A DNA stretch of 64,000 bases from Tetragonia tetragonoides (Eukaryota > Streptophyta > Magnoliopsida > Caryophyllales > Aizoaceae), in contig CM076140.1 of the NCBI GenBank assembly GCA_038025085.1, forward strand, positions 32,785,501 through 32,849,500, in the 5' to 3' direction. Shown here piece after piece: positions 32,149 through 43,070 of this stretch (the first letter of the stretch is position 1; each line of letters begins with the position of its first letter). The position numbers were made by a program, and so were the translations under genes. Below the pieces are notes generated by a model. It saw only the letters and a list, made by a program, of their open reading frames with translations, was not told where the DNA came from and did no database searches.

Positions 32149-34335
32149 GAAGCCTCCACTTTGGCCAAGCTCGAGTAGAGAGAAGGTCAAAGTATGCATT
32201 TTTTTAAAACATGCAAAGCAAACATACATTTGAGACCATCCATGAAAGTGCCAATACTCTTGAACATTGAAATTGTTGGAACTCTCCTGATTGAAGCCGA
32301 TGAACCCTCTTTTGGATTGAACATTGAACATTGAATATTGAAGTTGACGGAACTCTCCGGATTGAAGCCGATGAACCCTCGTCTTGATTGAACATTGAAC
32401 ATTTATTGAACATTGAATATTGAACATTGAACATTGAATATTGAAGTTGACGGAGTTCTCCTGATTGAAGCCGATGAACCTTAACCTGATTGATATTTGA
32501 ACACAAAAAACACAAGAACACACGCCCATATAGCAATGCAAACACATATTCTAATAGGAGACACATTGAACATTGACTGAAACTCGACATGGGGATATCA
32601 AAGCCCCCAGCACAAAAGCACATCGAAATAGAAAGAAGATTTTGAAAATCACTTTTGAAAAGACTTAGGGGTCCAGAGTAAAAACAATCTCCTTGATCGA
32701 TAAAGTAGCACTAATGGAGCCACCACCTTGGATGGGTGGTATAGAGAAACATTGACGGACCACCACCTTGAATGTGTGGTATTCTTCAGTTGATTCTACC
32801 ATGTCAGAGTTTGGAGAAAAACACTTATTTGACTAATGTCAAACCTTGAGCGCGGACTTTTGAATAATCGAGTATCGAAAGATGTTGCACGAGATAGAGA
32901 GCTTACACTTAGATGGTGATTGAAAGAAAAGGATGGATCGACAAAGATAAAAAATAATAAAAATTTGAATTGTGGACTAGAATTGGAAGGGTTGAAATGG
33001 AGGCAATACGTTTGAGGAGAAAAATTGGAAACAGAGATATAGGGGTTCGAAGATCGACATCCAAGTCCTGAACTCTAATGGAAGAACAAGGAACACTTGA
33101 GATTATTCTTAGAAAACCAAGTTGATTTTAGAGATTTTGATGCATGAGGGTTTTATGATTGAATAAGTATGACTGAGCCTCGTTAGAAGCTACCTACGCA
33201 TCCTTTCGGAATAAGACCAAGCGTAGTAAGTGGATTTTAATTTAGATTATGCCCTAATTTTTGCCTGATTCATTATCTTGGATGACCGATCCAGCGAGCT
33301 TGCCCTAATTTTTGCGCAAGCTATTGAGTGAATAGACCTACCGGGCTTTGTGGACTTTTATGCCCTAACTTTTGCCTAGGCCGCCCTTGCGGGTTTTCAA
33401 CCTAGCGGGCTACACATGTCTTGAGTGTCGGGTTTCTAAGAGGACTTTTGAGGTTGTAATGTAAGGCTCAGTTTAGGTTATCAAAGAAATGGATATTAAG
33501 GCTAAAAAACACATAAAAAAAGCCCCCAGTGTGCTTATTAGTCACTAAATGTTTTGAGAGGTGGATTGAAGTTGAACCTTTAGTGTTTTTGCTTTCTCGA
33601 ATTTTGAACCTTTGAACTCTCTTTTTTTCTTCCTTTATTTTTTTTTTCTCTTGAACTTTTGAACCTTGAACACTTTCCTATTTGACTTTCACCTACTCTC
33701 ATGGATGGTGATCTTATGTTTGCATACTCAAAGCCCCCGGGTTAAGGATTAATGTGGGTGAGAAATAAATGACTATGTGTTTGAGGCCCAAATTGGTTGC
33801 AAGTGAATATTTGAATGTGGATTGAAAGGATTGATGAAGGGTGCCAAACGAATGCCTCTTGTCCTTTACTCAACTTGTAGACACATGTTCTTATGTTCTT
33901 TTGTCCTTTGAATTAAATTGATCATCTTTACCCTTAGCATAATTGAGATATTTGCAACTTGGATTCATCATTGAATTTTAGTGTTCCATGGATAGAAGAT
34001 AGCACAAATGGCAAAAGAAATCGATTTCATTGAATGAAAAAGGAACACAAGGCTTAAAGACTTAATGACTCCTAAGTGGACTTGGACTCGAATTGGAAAA
34101 CAAAGAAAGCGGAGTGACTCTCCGACTCATGCTAATCTTATTGAACTCGAAAAAAAAACCAATCCTAAGAGAAGACTAGTCTTGAAGGCGCTTGACATCT
34201 TGATGCTTCTCTTGATGCTCTTAGCTTGGATTTCAAAAGGTGGACCTCTAAGGTGGAGGCATTTTGGATTTACTCATAAATGCCCAATGGATTAATCATG
34301 TTGTTGGGCTTCTTGATTTATGGTGTTGCAATAGT
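32149..34335 (-). other. 3' noncoding part of outer Tat-like element
   Basis: PPT-like GAAGCCTCCACTTTGG (reverse) at 32149-32164, then tandem repeats (32262-32500), a 50-base repeat seen twice (CCACCACCTTG..TGGTAT, 32715-32785), three TGCCCTAATTTTTGCC words (33220-33385), the shared block 33781-33858 and AAGCCCCCAGT words near 32604 and 33525. Some text near 34080-34320 may be decayed gag end. The 5' half and 5' LTR are absent; plus-strand integrase sequence starts at about 34340. Confidence 0.65.
32262..32500 (-). repeat. Nested tandem repeat with ATTGAACATT units
   Basis: Three units of GGAACTCTCC..GATTGAAGCCGATGAACCC are separated by runs of a 10-base unit (ATTGAACATT/ATTGAATATT) that grow from one to five copies. 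Confidence 0.8.
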
Positions 34336-34339
34336 CCCA

Positions 34340-35057
34340 AGATCGAGCACAAGAGACCAGGTGGAATGATTCAATCACTGGAAGCTCCTACTTGGAAATG
34401 GAATTCGATTCTATGGATTTTGTCATGGGTTTATCTTTGACACAAAAGAAGAATAATGCTATATGGGTGGTAGTAGATCGTTTGACGAAGGTTGCGAGAT
34501 TCATCCCAATGAATGACACTTGGGAAATAGAGAAGCTAGCTGACGCCTATGTCAAGGAAGTCATGAGACTTCATGGTGTACCCGAAGATATTTTTTATGA
34601 TCGAGATTCAAGATTTCTCTCTCACTTTTAGCAGAAATTACAAAAAGCTTTCGGAAGAAAATTGAAGTTTAGTACCGCTTTTAATCCTGCAACAGATAGC
34701 CAGACAGAAAGAACAATTCAGACTCTGGAGGATATGCTTCGAGTGTGTGCCCTCGAATATCAAGGTTCGTTGGATAAACACATTCCGTTGATCGAAGTTT
34801 CTTACAAAAACGACTGTCATTCGAGTATTGATCGAGCACCATGTAGATCGCCTGTGTGTTGGAACGATATTAGTGAGACTGCAGTTTTGGGTCCTGACAT
34901 GATCCAGCAGACTACCGACATTGTAAAGGTGATTCAAACGAAAATGTGAAGTGCACAAGATCGCCAGAAAATCGTATGCAGATAGAGGTCGTAGACTTGA
35001 AGAATTTGAGGTGGGAAGCAAGATACTTTTGCGAGTATCTCCTACCAAGGGCGTTAC
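34340..35057 (+). pseudogene. Tekay-like integrase fragment
   Basis: Begins in the integrase (HKRPGGMIQSLEAPTWKWNS in one frame), passes VVVDRLTKVARFIPMNDTW (near 34465-34520), FSTAFNPATDSQTERTIQTL and SPVCWNDISETAVLGPDMIQ, and ends in SKILLRVSPTKGV before the LTR at 35058. It has several stops and shifts (for example near 34630 and 34945) and a short internal deletion near 34850. Strand and family fit the element whose 5' end is at 17122-22127; in that case gag to RT were lost. It is interrupted by the Tat-like element that follows. Confidence 0.85.
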
Positions 35058-36337
35058 TGTAAGGACCTGGGATTTTCGTCCAATCCGATATATTGGTTTC
35101 CATGGAGTACGTCCTTATAGAAAATTTGTAAGTTGGGGGTTTAGATAAGTTCAAGGGACCATCGAGTTAGAAAAGATTTTGTAAAGACTTGAATTGAATG
35201 AAAACCATGAAAGAGGTCACAACTTCTATCGGCGTTTTATCGAAGGGACAAACCGAAGGGACAACCCAATAGCATAAGTGAATTGATCATGTTTTTAGAA
35301 AGACTCCCGCTCATATAGAACATATGAGTACCCAAGAATAATAGGTTTGGGGGAAAAGGTACGTGGTGGGAAGGTGTTAGGCACCCAACTCGCCCGTGTT
35401 ATGACGGCCTCTACTAACTCAAGTTTGCTTAATAATTTAAAGACACAATTCCCATGCAAAACCGGATTAACAACCTAGACTTAGACTATTAATTGGTTCA
35501 CCACAAGCATCACAACATTTATTTTTAACCGTTGTTTAGACATGCATTCGATTTGACAAGTTGGGCAGCACAACGACTATACAGACAGTATTTAGGAAGC
35601 AATAAACACGTTATTCTAGCATGATATCTACATTACGACTACTAGAAAATAAACAATTAGCCAAGTAATTTAATTTGAGCCCTCGGGAGTTAGTACCTGA
35701 ACTGTAGGCTATATTTGACAAGAATAGTAAAAGACAAGATCGCAAATTTTGGAAGAAAGAGAGAGAACCTCGGGAGTACTCAACCGAGAATAGAGGTTGT
35801 TAACTGTAGACTGTGTGTTTTGAACTGAGGGTGGAGGGTCGTATTTATAGGCTTGGGTAAGTAGGGTTGGACGGCTGAAAAGGAGCCGAAAATTGAATTG
35901 GGTTTGAAAAAAGAATCGGGCCAGAAGCTATGTCAGCGCCGCTAGCGGCCCTGGGTTAAAACCCAAGGCCGCTGACGGCGCTGTCAGCTGCCAGCTGGAT
36001 GTCGTCATAATGACAACATCCAGTCTATTTTTATTTTCCAGAGGAATTTTAGTATTCCGACAAATATGAAAAGACCGTTTCAACCTTGGACGATAAAAGA
36101 CGGTTCTACCCTTGAATCGCAACTTGGCGACCGGGAGTCCGAAAGAGGCATGAGAGGTATCGTTGGAAAGCTCTTGAACGAGGCTTTTGAATAGGATTGG
36201 AATAAAGAAGTGTTAGAGGAAAAATCTGAGACCTTATCTTAATTATTAAAGGAAAAATAGCGTTCAAGTTTATAAATTACTCCTTTCATCATCAGGCTTT
36301 TGCGGAGAAATCTGAAGGCGCTTTTTTGGCGTCTACA
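35058..36337 (-). repeat. 3' LTR of large Tat-like element
   Basis: Reverse counterpart of 12404-13675 (1280 bases), from TGTAAGGACC to GGCGTCTACA. GCCGCTAGCGGC at 35938-35949, GCCGCTGACGGC at 35968-35979, the palindrome at 35997-36021, reverse TATA at 35842-35849. It lies within the Tekay-like integrase fragment. Confidence 0.88.
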
Positions 36338-36354
36338 TCAGCGCCCACTTTGAT
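36338..36354 (-). other. Polypurine tract, variant
   Basis: Reverse reads ATCAAAGTGGGCGCTGA directly before TGTAGACGCC; a C breaks the G run seen in the other PPTs. Confidence 0.7.
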
Positions 36355-36834
36355 CGAGCTTGAGTAAAAGCGAAGATCAAAGTATTCCGAAGGCGACATG
36401 TAGGATGCTGATGTGCACATGGTGTGTGAGAGTGTAAGGTATGTATGCATATGAAGACAAACCTGAGTTGGGACATGCTCGTAGCGTGCTAAACGTCTGC
36501 TGGGGACCTGTATTCAGAGTGAATGAAAAAGTTAGTAATACTTTGAGAATGATCAATGTGGAGTGCTTCGTCAAACAGTGACTAAACACCGCTTGGCCGG
36601 TGTCGAGATTTCGTCCCTGTATGAGAAACGAAAAAGTCAACAAGACAGCGCGATTAAAATAACGGCTGTAAAATGGGAAGTAACACTGGTGAGAGTGAAT
36701 AGTATAAATGCTTTATCGAGCAAACAATGACTAAACACCACTCGGCGGATGCCGAGATTCCGTCCCTGCACAAGAAACGAAAAGGTCGACGAGACAGCGC
36801 GATAAAAAATGACGGCTGTAAAATGGTTAAAACA

Positions 36835-37070
36835 TATGAACAGTTTAAATGCAATAGCTTAAGTAATCATTGACTGAAACATATAAAAAATAAATGGACA
36901 GTATAACTGTTACAGTTTAAGGAATCATTGACTGACACAAAATAAGTAACCTCGTAGAAGGACAGTTTAACCGCAATAGCTTAAGCGATTATTGACTGAC
37001 CCCAAAATTTGTGATCGCGCAAGAGGATAGTTTAACCGCAATAGCTTAAGCGATCATCGACTAACCCCAA
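36835..37070 (-). repeat. Tandem repeat, about 70-bp unit
   Basis: Four units of ACAGTTTAACCGCAATAGC and TTAAGCGATCATTGACTGAC, the family of 8345-8720. Confidence 0.8.
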
Positions 37071-37074
37071 AATT

Positions 37075-37455
37075 TGTGACATTGGGACATTGGGACGTTT
37101 GAGATATTGGGACATTTGGGATATTGGGACATTTGGGATATTTGGGACATTTGTGACTTTGGGACATCGGGACATTTGGGATATCGGGACGTTTGGGATA
37201 TCGGCACATTTGTGACTTTGGGACATTTGTGACTTTGGGACTTCGGGGCATTGGGACATTTGAGACATTGAGATTTTGAGATATTGGGATATTGGGGATA
37301 TTGGGACATTTGGGATATTTGTGACTTTGGGACATCGGGACATTTGGGATATCAGGACGTTTGGGATATCGGGATGTTTGTGACTTTGGGACATTTGTGA
37401 CTTTGGGATTTCGGGGCATTGGGACATTTGAGACATTGGGATTTTTGAGATATTG
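37075..37455 (-). repeat. Short tandem array, GGGACATTTGGGATATT type
   Basis: About forty short units (8-10 bases: TTGGGACAT, TTGGGATAT, TTTGTGACT) with a higher-order repeat; the block 37147-37268 recurs with few changes at 37320-37440. It gives spurious long frames (PNVPISQ-type repeats) that are not genes. Confidence 0.85.
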
Positions 37456-37747
37456 GTGAGGCCCACAGATTGACCGGGCTTAAAAAAAATAATTTTGACA
37501 CTCTAGGCGGTAAAAGTTGTTACAGTATGTATCTGGGCTTCAGTATTTCGGACCTGCAAAAATAACTAGGTTAGTTTTACCTGAAAATAGCTGGTACCGT
37601 AAAATGGGCCAACTGCTGAATTTGATTTCGTGAGCCAAAGAGACGTGCTCTCGCGCGCTTGGTACTGATATTTGCCGCAAATGAACTGGAATAACGAACT
37701 TTCAACCGGAAAAAGGGTCGTAGGACAGCAAGTGGGCCCGCGTGTGC

Positions 37748-37795
37748 AGGGTCGCTAGCGGTGCTGGGCCTCTGGCCAGGGCCGCTAGCGGCGGT
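37748..37795 (+). promoter_or_regulatory. GCCGCTAGCGGC near-palindromes upstream of antisense gene
   Basis: GTCGCTAGCGGTGC at 37751 and GCCGCTAGCGGC at 37781-37792, followed by a C/T-rich presumed 5' UTR. The same motif stands before the TATA boxes of this family's LTRs. No clear TATA box follows here. Confidence 0.5.
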
Positions 37796-38097
37796 CAACT
37801 TGAGCCAAATAAGAATGCTTCAGCGTTTTTTTTTTCTTCTTCGCGTGCCACTTCTTCTTCTTCTTCGCCGAGAGCAATTGTCCAGAGTCATTGTCGAATA
37901 CCCACCATTGTTGAGTGCCTCAACTTGCTTGAGGTAAGTCAATTCTTGGCCAAATTCTTCGGTTTTTGTCTTGAACTTGCTTATTTTCCGCCTAGTTGCT
38001 GAATTTTGGGTTGCATTGTTGAATGGGTGCTTGTTTCTTGCGAATCTGAAACTTTTAATTTTTCACTTGTAGAAACAGAAAGCTTCATTGTACTCCC

Positions 38098-38364
38098 ATG
38101 GCTCTCGCAGACAAAGAAAAACGTCCCATGGGTGAGGGGGAGGATGATCGGGACCTATTCTGTACTGGGCTTCCTTCCACTAGACCTCTGACCCATCGTG
38201 CAGATGAAGCTCGACAGTATCAAGACTCATTTATGCGACTGGACTGGCGCACGGCTGGGGTTTGGGACTGTAGTATTTTACTACCGGACAGGCAGAGTCA
38301 TCTGTCTAAACCTGAGTTGGTATGTTTTCTGACCGTTTTTTTTTTTTTTTTTTTTCCTGTTTAG

Positions 38365-38396
<32 letters not shown>

Positions 38397-40747
38397 TTGA
38401 ACTGAAAATTTGAACTGTTTGTGCTTTGGCACACGAACAAATTGGGACTTGTACTGGATTGATGGTCAGCTGTATATAATTTGTGTGGAATTATTTTAGC
38501 TGTAATTGTAGTATATAGGGTGTTTGAGAAACTTTTGTTTGTTGGCTAGGGTGTTGGCGTTTTGTTGCAGGCTCATGGGTCTACTTCCCATTGGGCTACG
38601 ATGTTGGAGACTTTTTCAGTGGGAGCTAGGAATTTGGTATTGGGCTCGGGTTTTGACCATTTCTTGACTGTTATCCCTGCTTGTCACTCTGGGGATTCTA
38701 GGATTATTGCTAGGGGCTATTGGAGAGGTTCTGGGATTCCACGAACACTTTTCATACGCCTGTAGGAGAGATGTTTCCCACCCCTTATCAGTTCGCTGTG
38801 CATCCTTTAGAGGGCGTCGTATTCGGTATGACGCGAGTTACTGGCGACAGAGTGACAATTTGCTCGAGCTTTATGGGTCTGTGTCTGCCTATTTTGATAA
38901 GGATCGGGTTTCTTTGTTGCGGTTATGGGCGGATTTGGCGGAGCAGGGGCTTACCGAGGAGCAGAGAGCCTGCATTTTCCTTGATTGCTTGTTGGGGTCG
39001 ACAATTTTCGCTCAGAAGAAGAGCGTATGTCAAGTCGGTTTCTTGACATGTTTAGAGAATTTGACCAAGGTCCATGAGTATAATTTTGGTGCTTCTGCTT
39101 ATGCTTCCTTGGTGAGATGGTGTCGTCGGGCTTGTAGGCCTAGGCCGACGAGTGAGAGGGCGTCTATCTCGGGCCTGTGGAGGATACTGGAGGTAGGCAC
39201 ATATATTTCACTTTTTCATTTGCATATGTTTTTGAATTTGGAGATCACCTTTTTTGCTTGTATGGCAGTTGTCGTTCTTCGAGTATTTTCTGGCTTTTGG
39301 TCCTCACCATCCTGGTTTGAGGATGTTCCCATTAGGTTCACGGTGGATCGGTAGAGATAAACACTCATTTACCTCATTGGAGCATTTTCAGGCTTCCTTT
39401 GAGAGTCATGCCGCATCTACGATATGTTGTTGTTGACTTGTGCATTTTCTTTTTCTGGTCCATTTGGTGTGAATGAATTTTCGAACTGGTAACCTGCAGG
39501 TGTCATGGTCCGCTTTTGATGGTATTCCTGGGGTTCCGCCCCATATTACTATGGAGTCCTTTAGAGTATCCTCTTTGCGGGTGGTCTTCGAGGGACCATT
39601 TGGCTTTGTATGGTACTTGGGAGACCGTTTGACCCGGCTGATTTAGCCTACCTTTGGTGGTCACTGGTTCCGGAGGATCCTCCCTTGACCATGTTCTATC
39701 TGCGCGGTCTGAGCGTGCGGGACTTGGGGGTCGTGGCTCGTGGTATGGCGACCATGGTGTTTCTCATGCCGGAGATTGTTGGCTTGGACTGCACGGCCGT
39801 GTACCCGGCTTACTGCTTGGATCGTCTGATGCCGGACCTTACTTTTGAGGTAAGAAATTTATCTGCATCTTTTTAGCTATATGCGTGATATACTAACTTT
39901 TTGTGTTTCGCAGGCGGATCGTCTAGCTCCTCAGGGTCCCAGGAGGTCCCATTCTAGAGTTCCTCGGGGCCAGCCCCCAAGCGTGACCTTGCCAACTCAT
40001 GAGGTGAGGTACATTGGGGAGAGTAGGGACGCATAGTAGAGGAGTTCCCTCTACATATGGCTGACGGAGAAGCTGTGGAGGGCTTGCCCTTGCTTGATGG
40101 TTGTACGGGGGTAAGGTCCTTTTTATCCCTTTTTGTGTTTGTGTTTGCTTTTGAGTGCTGACTCCATCTCTTGTGTTTGTGTTGCTTTTTTTTGTAGCTG
40201 AACCGGGAGCAGACCTCTCAGATTTTCAAGCTCAATCACCTGCTGAAGAAAGGCTATGGCCGAGTGATGGGCAAGGGAAAGAATTCTCGGTCTAGGACCG
40301 CTGATGTAAGTAGACTTTTATCCTTTGTTTAGATAAGTGAAGTGCTTAACTCAACATCTCGATCTTGATTGTCTATAGATGTCTCACTCTTCGTCTTCGG
40401 TGGGACCTCGACATTCTTCTGCTGCGAGGGCCTCTTCGGCGAGCAGACTGTCTGTTGCTCGTTTACCTCCCGTAGTTGTGGCCAGGTCTCCTGTTGATGA
40501 GGCGCCCGGACCTTCTGTACCATACATTCCTGAGATGTTCTCCCCTGCGGGTTTCCAGCCTTCTCTTGACAACAGGTCTTTTGTTACTCCCACGGCTGGA
40601 GGTTGGGCGAACGCCCCTGAATGGGATGTGCCTCATACTGGGCCATCGTATCAGGATGTGGCTATGGACTTTGCTAGTAAGGCCTCGCAGCGGGGTTTTC
40701 GGCAGGTACCCCCATGCGCGCACCAGCATATGATAGGCGGGACATGA
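38098..40747 (+). pseudogene. Plant-mobile-domain (PMD) type gene, multi-exon, antisense to element
   Basis: Start ATG at 38098 after a 5' UTR intron (about 37934-38072, GTAAGT to TTGTAG). Likely exons: 38098-38319, 38571-39192, 39269 to about 39425, 39500-39849, 39914-40003, one near 40040-40110, 40198-40305, 40379-40747, with GT/AG borders. PMD-like phrases: FWDSTNTFHTPVGEM, ASYWRQSDNLLELYG, RACIFLDCLLGSTIFA, HEYNFGASAYASLVRWC, LSFFEYFLAFGP, FEGPFGFVWYLGD. The last exon is Ser/Pro-rich. Frameshifts near 38724, 38800 and 39625 break the product. PMD proteins (PF10536, MAIN/MAIL family) occur as host genes and in transposons; biochemical role unknown. Confidence 0.65.
38339..38393 (+). repeat. 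Poly-T and (TA)n microsatellite in intron
   Basis: T17 at 38339-38355 and about 14 TA units at 38364-38393, inside the first coding intron of the PMD-type gene. Confidence 0.9.
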
Positions 40748-41374
40748 GGCCCAACAACAGCAGGCCCATTTATTAGCTCTTCTCTCCATTATTCGACTGG
40801 GAACTATGGTTAGGGGTCGTCCGTTGATGATGAGGCTAACAGAAATGGCGATGACGACTCTGGTTGAGCGGTGTTGGATTTCTTTATAGACATTGACCTT
40901 GAGATTTTGAACTCCTATTTTTATGCATTTTTATGATATGTATGATATGATGACTCGATTATGTCCGTCTGATCTCTAAGTATGCAACGTGTTATGCAGT
41001 AGGGAAAAAGCCACAATTTAGGGATTAAAATACAAAAAAAGGTCAAAATTGCAAGAAAAGGCAAAAATTACACATATTATACCCCCTAAAAATGAAAATA
41101 AAATAATAAAAAAGAGAAAATAGAAAAGATAAAACTAAGAGAGTCTCGGGCTTTGTAATTCAGCCGTGTGCGTCAAAACTGGGCTTAAATCGAGCTGACT
41201 AGACCAAGTCGGCGGGCTGGAGCGAGAGGAGAAAACTTGACCGGGCTGGGGTCACAGCCGCTAACGGCGCTGGGTTGCAGATCATGGCCACTAGCGGCCC
41301 TGACCAGAGCCGCTGACGGCTCTGATTTGGGCTTTTTCGTGGACTTCTGACTTCTTTTGGCCCGCATTTTTGGA
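40748..41374 (+). promoter_or_regulatory. Intergenic region with GCCGCT near-palindrome array
   Basis: The first 130 bases are probably 3' UTR or decayed coding end of the PMD-type gene. An A-rich stretch follows (40990-41140). Then come three near-palindromes: GCCGCTAACGGC (41257-41268), GGCCACTAGCGGCC (41286-41299) and GCCGCTGACGGC (41309-41320), 55-120 bases before a TATA box. The layout is that of the LTR promoters at 2565-2683 and 12790-12927. Confidence 0.55.
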
Positions 41375-41382
41375 TATAAATA
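41375..41382 (+). promoter_or_regulatory. TATA box of second antisense gene
   Basis: TATAAATA, 80 bases before the ATG at 41455, after the near-palindrome array. Confidence 0.6.
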
Positions 41383-41454
41383 GGATTCACGGGATGCTTG
41401 CTGTTGTGTCACTTTTCAGATTTTAGCTCTCTTAAATTTCCCAAAGCTTCTACC

Positions 41455-42803
41455 ATGGTGAAATCCTTTGAAAACATGTTTGATGCCTGGTGCAAAAATT
41501 TGACCATAGAAGAAAAACTTGAACTGGCCTTGTTCCATGTCTCTACCTTGCTGACCTTAAAACCAACCAAAATATTTCGCCCTTTCTTCGATCTGCTTTG
41601 AATTATTGGGACCCCGACTTGCATGTCTTCCGTTTTGGTAACTCTGAGTTATGCCCTTTAGTTGAAGAATTTGCTAGGGATCACCAATATGCCTGATGTT
41701 TTTCCACCAGCTGTGCCTTATTTGAGAGATGGCTTTAGTGGTCTGTACAAGAAATCCTTAGGCTTGTCATCTGGAGAAGCCAAAAGCATGATTCTTGGTG
41801 TCGATGTGGACTTAATTCAGCTCTGCGAAAAATTTGCTATTTCTTCTGACAAAGGTGCAATATTTAGGCGTTGTCGCCGACAGGCTTTTGTACTTTGCTT
41901 GTTGAACCGCCTATTGTTTGCTAATGCCGAGTCAACTAACTTGGATAGAGCCTCATTGCTGCAAGTAGTAAATCAAATGGCTGAAGGACACTCTCCTTTG
42001 CATCTGGTTGTAGGGGAAACTATTATTGGGCTTGACAGGTTGAAGATCTCTCTCCTCACGAAGCTTTTTCTGGCAGCCCCCTGCTGCTTCAAATTTGGTT
42101 ATGTGAGCATTTAAGGCTAATAGAGTCACCAGAGAAGATGATAGCTTGTGTTCCTCGAGCCTGGTCAAAGAAAACTTATACTGCTGCTAGCTTCTTGGTT
42201 AGGAAGAAGCTATATTCTGAAAAGTCCCTTGCTGAATGGGTTGCCTTTTTCCATGCAGGCCCTGCCATCCATTGGCACGTGACCTGGTGGAGTTTGACTT
42301 CCTTAGTGGCCTGTGATAATTTTGTTCCTCATAGTACCATAGTGGGTCTGTACAGGGGTACTTTCTTCTTTCCTTCTAGGGTTATGAGACAATATGGGTT
42401 GAAGCAGGTTATCCCTCGTCAGGAGACGATAAGGCCAACTATCGTAGCTTTGACCACTGAATTTGCTGCGGATTGGGGAAAGTACTGGCGTAGCCGGGAC
42501 TGCTGGACTGTACCTCGGGTGAGTGCCCCAACTCAAGTTTCTGAGACCTACTTGAACTGGCCTTCCTGCAATGATGGAGAAGCGAGACAAACCCTTCGTC
42601 ATAAGGAGTGGGACCAACTAAAGCCTAAGTATGACTCGAGAACAGGAAGCAAGAAAAGAAAAGAAGGGCCTCATGAGGGAGGTTATCATGTACTGAAAAG
42701 AGGCAAGCCCCCAGCTGAAGGGAGCGATCATAGGTCTTCCTCAAGCAAGGGTCCTTCAAAGAAGAACTCTTCAACGAAGCCTTCTAAAGGGAAGAAGGAT
42801 TAA
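41455..42803 (+). pseudogene. DUF7745-like (PMD-related) gene, antisense to element
   Basis: ATG in the context TCTACCATGGTGAAA. The reading passes NYWDPDLHVFRFGNSELCPL, the middle part (YLRDGFSGLYKKSLGLSSGE; RRQAFVLCLLNRLLFA), the hallmark GSPLLLQIWLCEHL near 42075, then AWSKKTYTAASFLVRKKL, HWHVTWWSL and FFFPSRVMRQYGLKQVIPR, with a Lys/Ser-rich tail. The order fits the plant DUF7745 family, distantly similar to PMD and often found near gypsy sequences; this call is from memory of the family. Frameshifts near 41590, 41670 and 42068 split the frame. No intron is needed. It converges with the integrase end at 43071. Confidence 0.6.
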
Positions 42804-42955
42804 AGTAGTTTTCTTAGAAAGAGCAAGTCTAGTTTTAAAAAAAATAATAATAAGAATTTGTTTAGCTTAAACCCTCATAGTTGCACTATTATTTTTTTTT
42901 CTTTGTAACCTTAGGAAGTTTAATTTTTGCAATGTAAGCTTAGTCGTTCAGTTTG

Positions 42956-42961
42956 AATAAA
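42956..42961 (+). terminator. Poly(A) signal after the DUF7745-like gene
   Basis: AATAAA 150 bases after the stop codon, in a T-rich and TTTGTAA-containing 3' UTR-like stretch. Confidence 0.5.
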
Positions 42962-43070
42962 GGTTATCCCTTTTTGAATGAGTTGAATGGAATTTTTGGA
43001 TTGATTTTGGTCGGGCCCCTTCAAAGGGTTACCTTCGTATCCAGTATAGAATCAGTTCACCGCAGCGAGT

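Larger units (their letters stand above)
36355..37747 (-). other. 3' noncoding region
   Basis: Matches 7860-9130 and, reversed, 11640-12350 of the gag-only element. It contains the tandem arrays below. Homology to the gag-only element ends at about 37747, where the antisense genes' upstream motif begins. Confidence 0.7.

Noticed and set aside
32089..32623. Frames with repeated FNIQCSMFN
   Set aside because: Product of the ATTGAACATT repeat, not of a gene.
37054..37466. Long frames with PNVPISQMSQ-type repeats
   Set aside because: They are translations of the short tandem array in the 3' noncoding region and are open in several frames at once.
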